From an uncultured Acetatifactor sp. (GTDB lineage Bacteria > Bacillota > Clostridia > Lachnospirales > Lachnospiraceae): 64,000 nucleotides of DNA. The DNA lies in assembly GCA_910579755.1 (NCBI GenBank), contig CAJTVB010000004.1, positions 124,001-188,000 on the forward strand, read 5' to 3'. Every line of letters begins with the position of its first letter. The first letter of the stretch is position 1. The notes beneath the pieces are model-generated. The model did not search any database, was not told where the DNA came from, and worked only from the letters and a program-made list of their open reading frames with translations. This document shows positions 9,127 to 18,399 of this stretch, in pieces. The position numbers were made by a program, and so were the translations under genes.

Positions 9127-11421
9127 ATGGTGGAATTATTGCAGGGAGGTGCATATCTGGTAAACGGCGGGGAGATCATTGCCGACGGTCCGGATGGGTG
9201 CCAGGCTGTTTTTAACAGGACAGGAAAGAATGTCACAAAGGAGGAGGCAAAGAAGGAGACTATCAGCTACGGAATTCTGGAGCGGCACAATACCTCCGGA
9301 AATATGGACAGGCTGAAGCTCCGATTTGATAAGCTTACCAGCCATGATATTACCTTTGTGGGGATCATACAGACGGCCAGAGCGTCGGGACTGCAGAAAT
9401 TTCCCATGCCCTATGTGCTGACCAACTGTCATAATTCTCTGTGTGCGGTAGGCGGCACCATCAACGAGGATGACCATATGTTCGGTTTGACCTGCGCCAA
9501 AAAGTACGGCGGGGTCTATGTGCCTCCTCATCAGGCCGTGATCCATCAGTACGCCAGAGAAATGCTGGCGGAGTGCGGCGCCATGATTCTGGGCAGCGAC
9601 TCTCATACCCGTTACGGCGCGCTGGGCACCATGGCTGTGGGAGAGGGAGGCCCGGAGCTGGTCAAGCAGCTTTTGGAGCAGACCTATGACATTAACAGAC
9701 CTGAGGTGGTGGGCGTATATCTCACAGGAGCTCCCGTGAAGGGCGTGGGACCTCAGGACGTGGCCCTGGCCATAATCGGAGCAGTGTTCCGAAACGGATA
9801 TGTGAAAAATAAGGTAATGGAATTTGTGGGACCCGGCGTGGCGGCCTTAAGCGCGGACTTCCGGATCGGCATTGATGTGATGACCACCGAGACCACCTGT
9901 CTTTCTTCTGTATGGCAGACGGATAACGCCATCCGTGATTTTTATGAGATTCATGGGAGGGCGGATGCATATCAGGAGCTGAAACCCGGACAGGCAGCCT
10001 ATTATGACGGAATGATCATGGTGGATCTTTCCCGGATCCGTCCCATGATCGCCATGCCCTTCCATCCCAGCAACACCGTAACTATTCAGGAGCTGAACGA
10101 AAATCTCATGGATATCCTGGAGGAAACAGAAAAGCGCGCTCAGGTGAGCCTGGACGGCGCCGCAAAGCTTCAGCTGAAGGATAAGGTGAAAAACGGAAAA
10201 TTTATGGTGGATCAGGGGATCATTGCCGGCTGTGCAGGAGGCGGTTTTGAGAATATCTGCGCGGCGGCAGATATTCTGAAAGGTAAAAGCATCGGCGCGG
10301 GCGGATTTACTCTGAGCGTTTACCCGGCGTCCATGCCCGTGTATATGGAGCTGATCCGCAACGGCTGTGCGGCAGCCATCCTGGAGACCGGCGCAGTGAT
10401 GAAGACGGCCTTCTGCGGCCCCTGCTTCGGAGCCGGGGATACGCCGGCCAACAATGCCTTCAGTATCCGCCATTCCACCAGAAACTTCCCTAACAGGGAG
10501 GGAAGCAAGCTGCAGAACGGACAGATTGCCTCCGTGGCTCTCATGGATGCCCGTTCCATTGCAGCCACAGCAGCCAACGGAGGCGTTCTGACGCCTGCCA
10601 CGGATTTTGACGGTGAGCTGGGAAAATACAAGTACCATTTTGACAGCAAAATTTATGCAAACCGGGTGTTTGACTCTCACGGCACAGCGGATCCGGAAAC
10701 GGAGATCCAGCTGGGACCCAATATCAAGGACTGGCCTGCCATGGGTGCGCTGCCGGAAAATCTGGTGCTCCGGGTGGTCAGTGAGATCCATGATCCTGTG
10801 ACCACTACGGACGAGCTGATTCCCTCCGGGGAGACCTCGTCCTACCGCTCCAACCCTCTTGGACTGGCGGAGTTTACCTTAAGCCGCAAGGATCCTGAGT
10901 ACGTGGGACGGGCCAAGGAGATCCGTCAGGCGGAGGAGGCCCGTATGAACGGAGAACATCCCTGCCAGGTGCTTCCCGCGCTGAAGGATATCATGGGAGT
11001 GATAAAGGGACAGTTTTCCTGGGTGAATCACACCAATACCGGCTTTGGCTCCACGATCTTTGCGGTAAAGCCCGGCGACGGCTCTGCCAGAGAGCAGGCG
11101 GCCTCCTGCCAGAAGGTGCTGGGGGGCTGGGCCAATATTGCCAACGAATACGCCACCAAGCGTTACCGCTCCAATCTGATCAATTGGGGCATGCTGCCCT
11201 TCCTGATCCGGGAGGGAGAGCTTCCGTTCCGGAATCTGGATTATCTGTTTATCCCCGGAATTCGGAAGGCGGTGGAAGAGGCGGCGGATACAATCTGTGC
11301 TTATGTGGCACAAGAGGATGGCCTGAAGGCCTTTGAACTCTGCCTGGGAGACCTGACGGAGGAGGAGAGACAGATCATATTGAAGGGCTGTCTGATCAAC
11401 TACAACCGGGTGGGTGACTGA
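9127..11421 (+). CDS. aconitase-superfamily hydratase (YbhJ-like)
   Basis: A 764-residue protein of the aconitase/homoaconitase superfamily, closest in layout to the poorly characterised YbhJ hydratases. Candidate iron-sulfur ligands are in GIIAGCAGGGFENI and AFCGPCFGAGD (a C-x-x-C pair), in the positions where aconitases hold their 4Fe-4S cluster. The N-terminal part has VLTNCHNSLCAVGG and the active-site-like GSDSHTRYGALGTMAVGEGG. The C-terminal swivelling domain holds NLINWGMLPF. The start follows GGAGAAGAG. The substrate is unknown; genuine aconitase activity is not implied because the family's motifs differ. It ends in a strong terminator. Confidence 0.8.
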   Translation: MVELLQGGAYLVNGGEIIADGPDGCQAVFNRTGKNVTKEEAKKETISYGILERHNTSGNMDRLKLRFDKLTSHDITFVGIIQTARASGLQKFPMPYVLTNCHNSLCAVGGTINEDDHMFGLTCAKKYGGVYVPPHQAVIHQYAREMLAECGAMILGSDSHTRYGALGTMAVGEGGPELVKQLLEQTYDINRPEVVGVYLTGAPVKGVGPQDVALAIIGAVFRNGYVKNKVMEFVGPGVAALSADFRIGIDVMTTETTCLSSVWQTDNAIRDFYEIHGRADAYQELKPGQAAYYDGMIMVDLSRIRPMIAMPFHPSNTVTIQELNENLMDILEETEKRAQVSLDGAAKLQLKDKVKNGKFMVDQGIIAGCAGGGFENICAAADILKGKSIGAGGFTLSVYPASMPVYMELIRNGCAAAILETGAVMKTAFCGPCFGAGDTPANNAFSIRHSTRNFPNREGSKLQNGQIASVALMDARSIAATAANGGVLTPATDFDGELGKYKYHFDSKIYANRVFDSHGTADPETEIQLGPNIKDWPAMGALPENLVLRVVSEIHDPVTTTDELIPSGETSSYRSNPLGLAEFTLSRKDPEYVGRAKEIRQAEEARMNGEHPCQVLPALKDIMGVIKGQFSWVNHTNTGFGSTIFAVKPGDGSAREQAASCQKVLGGWANIANEYATKRYRSNLINWGMLPFLIREGELPFRNLDYLFIPGIRKAVEEAADTICAYVAQEDGLKAFELCLGDLTEEERQIILKGCLINYNRVGD

Positions 11422-11465
11422 CCGGCGGAGTAAGTTTTTAAATGTAAGTAAATAAGCTTTTATGG

Positions 11466-11505
11466 AGCGCATCCGGACTGTGCTGAACCCGGATGCGCTT
11501 TTTTT
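11466..11505 (+). terminator. intrinsic terminator of the hydratase gene
   Basis: An 11-bp perfect stem, AGCGCATCCGG with CCGGATGCGCT, is followed by seven T. Confidence 0.93.
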
Positions 11506-11573
11506 CACGGGCAATGAGAGAAGAGGTCATGCTGACAAGGATAATTGACAACTGAAAAAAGAAATTTCGCAAA

Positions 11574-11583
11574 GTTTCGAAAC
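11574..11583. promoter_or_regulatory. candidate operator 1 (GTTTCGAAAC)
   Basis: A perfect 10-bp palindrome with a central CG, the form favoured by LacI-family regulators. A second copy lies 86 bases downstream. Which protein binds is unknown. Confidence 0.4.
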
Positions 11584-11659
11584 AACTCAGAAAAAAGATA
11601 TAAAATTTTAAACATTAGCTGTAAAACCAAGAAAAATCCGATCAAATTAATTTCGATTT

Positions 11660-11669
11660 GTTTCGAAAA
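11660..11669. promoter_or_regulatory. candidate operator 2 (GTTTCGAAAA)
   Basis: Nearly identical to the palindrome at 11574-11583 and placed five bases upstream of the -35 element, where a bound protein would affect polymerase. Confidence 0.4.
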
Positions 11670-11674
11670 GGGAC

Positions 11675-11703
11675 TTCACAAATATACACTCCTATGATAC
11701 AAT
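11675..11703 (+). promoter_or_regulatory. promoter of the pullulanase gene
   Basis: TTCACA (11675-11680), a 17-base spacer and TACAAT (11698-11703), about 70 bases before the start codon. Confidence 0.65.
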
Positions 11704-11772
11704 TATCTATACAAAGAAATATAGAGGGCAGGAAAAGGCTCTCAAAATTTTCAGAAGGAGGATATTTGCATC

Positions 11773-14589
11773 ATGGAAGGAAAAGCGACAAAGAATCTTG
11801 GCTTCAGGCGTGCCTGGGCAGTATTCATGGCATCTGTGCTGCTTTTTCTGGCAATGGCCGAGGGCATTTCAAACATGCCGGTGGTAAAAGCAGCGGAGGA
11901 TCTGGTGCTGAAGCTGCATTACCACAGGGAGGACGGCAATTATGAAGGCTGGGATGCCTGGCTGTGGGAAATAGGCGGAGACGGAGGCGGTTTTGCCTTT
12001 GCCGAGGAGGACGGAGAGATGGTGGCCACAAAGGTGGTGACGCCGGGAGTGACCTCTATCGGATTTATTGTCCGGACAGCCGACTGGGCTAAGGATGTGG
12101 ACAAGGACCAGTTTATTGATATTTCCGAGATGGTTTCCGGAACGGTACATATTTATGTGGAATCCGGTGTGGAAGGCTATACCAAGGAATACGGCGAGGA
12201 TGCCGTCACCGGTGTCAAGCTTTCCAAGGCCAGATACGATCAGGAGACCAATACCGTCACCGTAAACATGACCGGTGCCGTGGAGGGAGATCTGACTAAG
12301 GCTTTCCGGATCCAGGGAAGCGAAGGCGAGGCCGCTGTAAAGGAGGCGGTGGAAGGGGAGCAGTGGCAGTATATTCTGACTCTGGAGGAGCCTCTGGAGC
12401 TTACCAAGGAATACAGCATTACCTTTGACGGAAATGAGTATAAGGTGGTTATGCCCAATATTTATTCCACGGAGGACTTTGAGATGGAATATACTTACAC
12501 CGGGGACGACCTGGGGGCTGTGTGGTCTGCCGAAGAAACAAGGTTTCGGGTGTGGGCACCTACCGCTGATGCCGTGTATGTGAACCTTTATGCCGGCGGA
12601 ACGGAAGGAGAAGAGGATCTGCTGGAGCAGATAGCCATGACGGCGGATGCAAACGGCACCTGGACAGCTGAAAAAGAAGGCGATCTGAACGGTACTTACT
12701 ATACGTATACGGTGGTAATCAACGGGGAAGAAAGGGAAGCCTGCGACCCCTATGCCAGAACAACGGGAGTAAACGGAAAGAGAGCCATGGTTATCGACCT
12801 GGCTTCCACAAACCCGGAGGGCTGGGACACAGATACGGATCCTCATGCGGGAGGAACCTACAACGATGCAGTTATCTATGAGCTGCATGTGAGGGATCTG
12901 TCCTCGGATGCCAGTTCCAATATTGCCAATGTGGGTAAATTTTTGGGACTGACAGAGACGGGAACCAAAACGGCAGGCGGAATGGCCACCGGCCTGGACC
13001 ACATTAAGGAACTGGGTGTGACCCATCTTCATCTGCTGCCCATATACGACTATGGTTCTGTGGATGAATCCAATCTTGATAAGCCGCAGTTTAACTGGGG
13101 CTATGATCCGGTGAATTACAACGTGCCGGAGGGCTCCTATTCCACGGATCCCTACAATGGAGAGGTGCGGGTGAAGGAGATGAAGCAGATGGTGAAGGCT
13201 CTCCATGATAATGATATCAGCGTTATCATGGATGTGGTGTATAACCATGTACAGAGCGCCGGAGATTTCTGCTTTAATTTAATCGTGCCGGGATATTTTT
13301 CCCGTATCGATGAAAACGGCGCTTATTCCAACGGTTCCGGCTGCGGAAACGACACGGCATCCGAGCGGAGCATGGTAAGAAAATACATTGTGGATTCCGT
13401 GAAATATTGGGCGGATGAATACCATATTGACGGCTTCCGCTTTGACCTGGTAGGACTTTTGGACACTCAGACGGTAAATGAGATCGTGGAGGAGGTTCAT
13501 AAGGATCATCCTAACGTGATCTTTTACGGAGAGGGCTGGACCATGGATACCGCAGTGACCAAGGAGGGAATCACCATGGCCACTCAGGTTAATTCCACAC
13601 AGACCCCGGGCTTTGCCTATTTCAGTGACACCATCCGGGACGCCCTGAAGGGAAGCGTATTTGATACCTCTGTAGGCTATATCTCAGGAGCTCAGGGACT
13701 GGAGGAAACCATCCGGCAGTGCTTTATGGGACTGACCGACTGGTGCACCACCCCGGCCCAGACTGTCAACTATGCGTCCTGTCACGACAACCTGACCATG
13801 ATGGATCGGATCACCAGATCGGCCCTGAGCTCTGCCAGAGTGGATAAGATCCGAATGAATAATCTTGCGGCGGCTATTTACATGACCTCTCAGGGTATTC
13901 CTTTTATGCAGGCCGGTGAGGAAATGCTTCGCACCAAGCTGAAGGCCGGGGGCACCTTTGATGAAAACAGCTATGCGTCTCCCGACTCTGTAAACAGCCT
14001 GAAATGGGATACTCTGGACGAGGAAGAATATCAGAATGTATTTGAGTACTATAAGGGGCTCATTGCATTCCGAAAGGCTCATGCTGCCCTGCGTCTGACC
14101 AACGCCCAGGATGTGGAGCAGAATGTGATACCGGTGGAGGGACTGCCGGCAAACGTTGTGGCATTCCAGATCAACGGCGGTGTAAACGGCGAGACCTCGG
14201 AGGGCCTGTTCCTGATCTTTAATCCAAATGAGCAGACAGAAGAGATCACACTGCCTGATGGTGTGTGGGACGTATATGTGAACGGGGAAAAAGCCGGGAC
14301 GGAGGTGCTTTCCACCATTACCAACGGAAAAGCGTCCGTGGATCCTATTTCGGCGCTGGTGCTGGTGAAGGGAACCGGTACCATGACCAGAGAAGAGGAA
14401 GGCTCGGTAGAGGAAAGTACCCAGATCTTATCAGACGACGGAAGCGTATCCGGTGAGAATTCTTTCGACAGCAGTGCCAGTGCCGGCTCTAACACGGTGG
14501 TGATTGTTGTGGTATGTGCTGCGGCAGTTCTGGCGGCCGGCATTGTAATTGTTTTGGTGCAGAGAAAAAAGAAGAACAGTAAAAAATAA
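11773..14589 (+). CDS. pulA: type I pullulanase, secreted and membrane-anchored
   Basis: Cleaves alpha-1,6 branch links in pullulan, amylopectin and glycogen outside the cell. The 938 residues run: signal peptide (about 1-38); a CBM41-like starch-binding domain (about 40-145); a linking beta domain; a CBM48-like domain (about 250-345); a GH13 catalytic barrel; a C-terminal beta domain; and a transmembrane helix (about 906-930) with a lysine-rich tail. Catalytic residues are visible: nucleophile Asp558 in FRFDLVG, acid Glu587 in FYGEGW, and Asp672 in SCHDN. The motif NWGYDPVNY is typical of pullulanases. There is no LPXTG sorting signal, so the protein is held by its own helix. AGAAGGAGG precedes the ATG. 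Confidence 0.93.
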   Translation: MEGKATKNLGFRRAWAVFMASVLLFLAMAEGISNMPVVKAAEDLVLKLHYHREDGNYEGWDAWLWEIGGDGGGFAFAEEDGEMVATKVVTPGVTSIGFIVRTADWAKDVDKDQFIDISEMVSGTVHIYVESGVEGYTKEYGEDAVTGVKLSKARYDQETNTVTVNMTGAVEGDLTKAFRIQGSEGEAAVKEAVEGEQWQYILTLEEPLELTKEYSITFDGNEYKVVMPNIYSTEDFEMEYTYTGDDLGAVWSAEETRFRVWAPTADAVYVNLYAGGTEGEEDLLEQIAMTADANGTWTAEKEGDLNGTYYTYTVVINGEEREACDPYARTTGVNGKRAMVIDLASTNPEGWDTDTDPHAGGTYNDAVIYELHVRDLSSDASSNIANVGKFLGLTETGTKTAGGMATGLDHIKELGVTHLHLLPIYDYGSVDESNLDKPQFNWGYDPVNYNVPEGSYSTDPYNGEVRVKEMKQMVKALHDNDISVIMDVVYNHVQSAGDFCFNLIVPGYFSRIDENGAYSNGSGCGNDTASERSMVRKYIVDSVKYWADEYHIDGFRFDLVGLLDTQTVNEIVEEVHKDHPNVIFYGEGWTMDTAVTKEGITMATQVNSTQTPGFAYFSDTIRDALKGSVFDTSVGYISGAQGLEETIRQCFMGLTDWCTTPAQTVNYASCHDNLTMMDRITRSALSSARVDKIRMNNLAAAIYMTSQGIPFMQAGEEMLRTKLKAGGTFDENSYASPDSVNSLKWDTLDEEEYQNVFEYYKGLIAFRKAHAALRLTNAQDVEQNVIPVEGLPANVVAFQINGGVNGETSEGLFLIFNPNEQTEEITLPDGVWDVYVNGEKAGTEVLSTITNGKASVDPISALVLVKGTGTMTREEEGSVEESTQILSDDGSVSGENSFDSSASAGSNTVVIVVVCAAAVLAAGIVIVLVQRKKKNSKK

Positions 14590-14662
14590 ATAGCCAAAGG
14601 GTCTCCGGGTGTGGTAAGATATTGGCAAAAGCCAGAGCCGGAACGGCTCCGAAGGAGGCCAT

Positions 14663-15196
14663 ATGGAATTTAATAAATCAGTATCAAACCCTATGCTCGC
14701 CGGCTCCATTGAGCTGGTCAAGGCCGAGGATACGCCGGAGCATCGCAATATGTTCGTGACAGAATTGACAAAGGCAGTACTTCTGTCCCCGGTCATTGTG
14801 GATCCGGCGCCGGAGGAGGATGATCAGGGAAATTACAAGCTGGCTCCCGGCAGTAAGGTGCAGTTTCCCATGCTGTCCGCGCCGGACGGAAAAAGGTTTT
14901 TTATGGCGTTTACGGATCGGCGGGAATACGAGGCATGGCAGGAAAAGAATCAGAAAATGCCTTATTTCGCACTGAAGTTTGAAGAGTATGCCGCCATGCT
15001 GCTGGGCCGGGCTCCTGCGGGAGCCGGTCCGGCGGCAGGGTTTGTGATTAATCCCTTCGGAGCCAATATTGTAGTGCCCAGAGAGATGGTGGCGGGAATC
15101 ATGGCGGCCCGGGCGGCTCAGGCAGGGCATGGAACCCAAATGCAGGGACGCCCGGCAGGGCCTTCCGGGCCGGGCGGCCCAGGAAGGCCTTCATGA
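14663..15196 (+). CDS. SseB-domain protein
   Basis: A 177-residue soluble protein. Residues 20-135 resemble the SseB N-terminal domain, with the typical progression from a hydrophobic strand (LLSPVIVDP) through a hydrophilic loop to FPMLSAPDGKRFFMAFTDRREY. The last 25 residues are rich in glycine and proline. In this domain family function is usually unknown; the name comes from an enterobacterial rhodanese-enhancing protein and does not imply secretion here. GAAGGAGG lies four bases before the ATG, preceded by a small hairpin (14635-14649, GAGCCG/CGGCTC) that could affect translation. No terminator separates it from the pullulanase gene. Confidence 0.7.
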   Translation: MEFNKSVSNPMLAGSIELVKAEDTPEHRNMFVTELTKAVLLSPVIVDPAPEEDDQGNYKLAPGSKVQFPMLSAPDGKRFFMAFTDRREYEAWQEKNQKMPYFALKFEEYAAMLLGRAPAGAGPAAGFVINPFGANIVVPREMVAGIMAARAAQAGHGTQMQGRPAGPSGPGGPGRPS

Positions 15197-15516
15197 GCAG
15201 GAGGCTGACAGAATTTTCCTGCGAAGGCCCAGACAGGGGTAAAGAAACCGGTGTTTATGTCGATATACATATTACAGGAGGGCGGCAGGGCCAGCCGCCG
15301 CCAAGTATATGAGATGGACACCACGGATGGTAGATTATGGGAGAAAAGGATTTTCTCACATGGGTACCATCTTTTTTTATGAGGGCATTCTATGCCCACT
15401 CAGGCTACAGGGATGGAAGCCATAAAAAAGTTCGGCGCAGGGCAGACGGCGGCACCAGGGAAGGTGGGCTCTTCGGGCGGTGCGCGGAATGGGTGGACAT
15501 ATAGGAGAAAAGAGGA
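15197..15516 (+). other. intergenic region with a terminator
   Basis: A 320-base gap. A GC-rich hairpin GGCGGC/GCCGCC lies near 15280-15300 and a terminator near 15326-15378. The remainder to 15500 shows no recognisable gene or RNA. Confidence 0.4.
15326..15378 (+). terminator. two-tier terminator hairpin
   Basis: GATGGTA (15326-15332) pairs with TACCATC (15365-15371), enclosing a second stem GAGAAAA/TTTTCTC (15341-15357). Seven T follow. It most likely ends the SseB-domain transcript. Confidence 0.75.
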
Positions 15517-16773
15517 TTGAAGATTGATTCCAGCACAGTAGGAATGGAATCCGCAAGAAGCTACAGAGCTTCAAACACAACCTTCAGGCGCTTTACGATA
15601 ATGGACTATCAACAGGGCCTGAACCGGGGCAGCAATGCCCTGAATACCGCAGTGGGCGGCAACACCGGTAATACCGGCGGCACAGGAGATACAGAGGGGA
15701 AGAACCAGACTTCCCAGAAAACTACGGTGACGACCCAGGACTGGCAGGTTCGTTTTCAGGCTTCCAGTTCCCGGGTGACGATTCGCAGCTCTGCCAGTCA
15801 GACCTTTGCGGAAATGAGACAGATGACCTTCCGTTACATATTTGACATGCTGTTCGGCTCCAGAAGAAATCGTCTGGGTTCCTGGACACAGATAAACGGT
15901 TGGTCCAATACGTCGTCGTACACTTCCTCTTCGGCCTGGACGACTCAGGAAACCGGCTTTTTTCAAAATGGCGAGCTGGGTACGGGCAGCGCCCAGGGCG
16001 GGAACAACGTCCAGGGAAACGGAGCTCAGAATACAGCCGGCACACAGGGAACGAACGGTGGACAGAATCCGGCGGCGTCGTTTATGGGGCTGCAGCTTCT
16101 TGGCGCGGGTCAGGCCGGCATTCAGATCGAGGCGGAGGATACGGCTTTTACCACCAAGGGAACGGTGCGCACCTCTGACGGCAGGGAGATCAGCTTTAAC
16201 GTAAATGTGGGAATGAGCCGCAGATTTCAGCAATATTATCAGGAGGAGTTTCAGCAGGCTTCTGTGGATCTGTGCGATCCTCTGGTGATTAATCTTGACA
16301 CAGATGTGGCGGAGCTGTCCGACCAGACCTTTTATTTCGACATTGACGGAGATGGAGAGTTGGACGAGATTTCTCAGCTGGGAGCCGGCAGCGGTTATCT
16401 GGCACTGGATAAAAACGACGATGGTATTATCAACGACGGAAATGAGCTGTTTGGCACATCCAGCGGAAACGGTTTTGCAGATCTGGCAAAATATGACGAA
16501 GACGGCAACGGATGGATCGATGAGAACGATGCCATCTGGGATAAGCTGAAAATATGGTGTAAGGATGAAAACGGAAACGATGTGCTGTACCGGCTGGCGG
16601 ATAAGGGTGTAGGCGCCATCTGTCTGCAGAATGTGGCAACGGATTTTGCGCTGAAGGGTCAGGAGGGACAGACCAAGGGAGCCATCCGCAATACCGGAGT
16701 ATTTCTCTATGAGAACGGCAATGTGGGAACCGTACAGCATGTGGATGTGGCCAAGTATGACAAGGGAGCCTGA
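15517..16773 (+). CDS. protein with RTX-like calcium motifs, function unknown
   Basis: A 418-residue protein beginning with TTG; AGGAG lies nine bases upstream. Residues 1-60 and 130-210 are Ser/Thr/Gly/Asn-rich and probably disordered. The C-terminal half holds three acidic EF-hand-like loops: DIDGDGELDEI (from about 275), DKNDDGIINDGNELFG (from about 298) and DEDGNGWIDEND (from about 327). This series, with the ELFG element, is the module found near the ends of many RTX-type proteins in Gram-negatives, but no RTX nonapeptide repeats and no signal peptide are visible. Calcium binding is a reasonable inference; location and role are unknown. Confidence 0.6.
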   Translation: MKIDSSTVGMESARSYRASNTTFRRFTIMDYQQGLNRGSNALNTAVGGNTGNTGGTGDTEGKNQTSQKTTVTTQDWQVRFQASSSRVTIRSSASQTFAEMRQMTFRYIFDMLFGSRRNRLGSWTQINGWSNTSSYTSSSAWTTQETGFFQNGELGTGSAQGGNNVQGNGAQNTAGTQGTNGGQNPAASFMGLQLLGAGQAGIQIEAEDTAFTTKGTVRTSDGREISFNVNVGMSRRFQQYYQEEFQQASVDLCDPLVINLDTDVAELSDQTFYFDIDGDGELDEISQLGAGSGYLALDKNDDGIINDGNELFGTSSGNGFADLAKYDEDGNGWIDENDAIWDKLKIWCKDENGNDVLYRLADKGVGAICLQNVATDFALKGQEGQTKGAIRNTGVFLYENGNVGTVQHVDVAKYDKGA

Positions 16774-16832
16774 GTGAGGGTTGAACACCAGGGCATCGGC
16801 CAGTCCCGTTATTCACAGGAATATCAATATAA

Positions 16833-16877
16833 AAAGCCGCTTCGGCACAAGTGAAACAGCTGTGCCGGGGCGGCTTT
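16833..16877 (+). terminator. bidirectional-type hairpin
   Basis: AAAGCCGC pairs with GCGGCTTT and, inside, CGGCACA with TGTGCCG. The T-run is short on the + strand and longer on the - strand. It probably separates the calcium-motif gene from the MATE gene. Confidence 0.6.
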
Positions 16878-16890
16878 GGCCTGTTTAAAA

Positions 16891-16920
16891 TTGAAATGGC
16901 CAGAGACTGAATAGTTATAT
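16891..16920 (+). promoter_or_regulatory. candidate promoter of the MATE gene
   Basis: TTGAAA (16891-16896), an 18-base spacer and TTATAT (16915-16920), close to the start codon at 16936. A transcript starting here would have a short leader that still includes GGGAGA. Confidence 0.4.
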
Positions 16921-16935
16921 ATTTCGGGAGATACT

Positions 16936-18309
16936 ATGTTAAAAGGATTATATGACAAAAATAAAATAGACTGGGATGGGCTCTTGTATCCGCCGAAGGC
17001 CATGTTTGCATTGCTGCTTCCCATTGTGGTGGAGCAGCTGCTGAATTCTTTTATGGGGATGGCAGATACTATGATGGTCAGCAACGTGGGGAGCGATGCT
17101 ATTTCTGCAGTCTCCCTGGTGGATTCCATTAACAATCTGGTGATTCAGGTTTTTGCGGCCATGGCCTCCGGAGCCGCCATTATCTGCTCCCAATATCTTG
17201 GGAGCGGAAGCAGGGAGGGCTGCAATAAAGCGGCCAGGCAGGTGGTGCTGACGGTGTTTGTCATATCCCTGGTACTGACCGTGACAGGGCTGGTTTTCCG
17301 CAGACCGCTGTTGCAGGCCGTTTTTGGAAAGATTGAAGCCAGGGTTATGGAGGAGGCCCTGATCTATTTTCTGATAACTGTCATATCATATCCGTTTTTG
17401 GCACTTTTTAACGCAGGCGCGGCTTTTTTCCGCGCAGGCGGCAATTCCGGGTTCCCCATGAGGGTGTCGGTGATCTCCAATGTGTTGAACATTGGGGGAA
17501 ATGCGCTGCTGATCTTCGGCTTTGACATGGGCGTGGCGGGAGCGGCGCTGGCTACGCTGATTTCCAGGATTTTCTGTGCAACAGCGGTAATTTTATTTTT
17601 GAGAAAGCCCGGCCAGGCTATAGTAGTAAGGGAATATCTGTCCATTCGTCCGGACTTGCCTTTGATTATGAAGATACTTGCCATCGGAGTGCCCTCCGGT
17701 ATTGAAAACGGAATGTTTCAGTTTGGAAAGCTGGCTATTCAGTCCACGGTATCCACCATGGGAACTGCGGCTATAGCGGCTCAGGCCATGACCAATATCA
17801 TGGAGATGGTCAATGGGATCTGCGGGGTAGGCGTAGGAATCGGTCTGATGACTGTGGTAGGGCAGTCTCTGGGAGCAGGACGGCGGGAGGAAGCAAGATA
17901 TTATATTGTCAAATGTACGCAGATCGGGCTGGGATGCATTCTGATTTCCTGTATTGGAGTCCGTGTGCTGGCAGGGCCCATCACACGCATGGCAGGCATG
18001 GAGGCGGTAAGCGCGCAGCTTTGCATGGAGATGATCACTGCCATTACCATTGCCAAGCCGCTGTTCTGGGCTTTTTCCTTTATTCCGGCTTATGGTATGC
18101 GTGCCGCCGGGGATGTGCGTTTTTCCATGATTACCTCTATTTTGACCATGTGGTGTCTGCGGGTGGCGCTGTGTGTCTTTTTGGTCAGATTTTTTAACAT
18201 GGGTCCCATGGCAGTGTGGTACGGTATGTTTACAGACTGGGCTGTGAGAGGGGTGGTGTTCTTTTGTCGTTTTAAAAGCGGCAGATGGATGCAAAAAAGT
18301 GTGATCTGA
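16936..18309 (+). CDS. MATE-family efflux transporter
   Basis: A 457-residue inner-membrane exporter of the MATE family, normally driven by sodium or protons to expel cationic drugs or metabolites. It has about 12 hydrophobic segments in two homologous halves. The N-terminal part has PIVVEQLLNSFMGMADTMMV, the region that holds family-conserved residues in helix 1-2, and the second half shows GVPSGIENGMFQFGKLA. The start is preceded by GGGAGAT. Substrate unknown. The following gene begins 90 bases later. Confidence 0.9.
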   Translation: MLKGLYDKNKIDWDGLLYPPKAMFALLLPIVVEQLLNSFMGMADTMMVSNVGSDAISAVSLVDSINNLVIQVFAAMASGAAIICSQYLGSGSREGCNKAARQVVLTVFVISLVLTVTGLVFRRPLLQAVFGKIEARVMEEALIYFLITVISYPFLALFNAGAAFFRAGGNSGFPMRVSVISNVLNIGGNALLIFGFDMGVAGAALATLISRIFCATAVILFLRKPGQAIVVREYLSIRPDLPLIMKILAIGVPSGIENGMFQFGKLAIQSTVSTMGTAAIAAQAMTNIMEMVNGICGVGVGIGLMTVVGQSLGAGRREEARYYIVKCTQIGLGCILISCIGVRVLAGPITRMAGMEAVSAQLCMEMITAITIAKPLFWAFSFIPAYGMRAAGDVRFSMITSILTMWCLRVALCVFLVRFFNMGPMAVWYGMFTDWAVRGVVFFCRFKSGRWMQKSVI

Positions 18310-18399
18310 ATCATGGCGTATATTTCCTTTCGATTCGGGCAGAATGGTAGTGAAGAATTTTTCACAAAGCTTGAAAGCGCGAAAAGGAAGGGAACAGTC

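Larger units (their letters stand above)
11422..11772 (+). other. regulatory region before the pullulanase gene
   Basis: A 351-base gap. It contains the terminator of the preceding gene, an AT-rich stretch from about 11540 to 11750, two TTTCGAAA palindromes and a promoter, each listed separately. No coding frame was seen. Confidence 0.5.

Noticed and set aside
15571..16788. 405-codon open frame antisense to the calcium-motif gene
   Set aside because: The forward frame has a supported start and clear D-x-D-G motifs; the reverse frame is a shadow.
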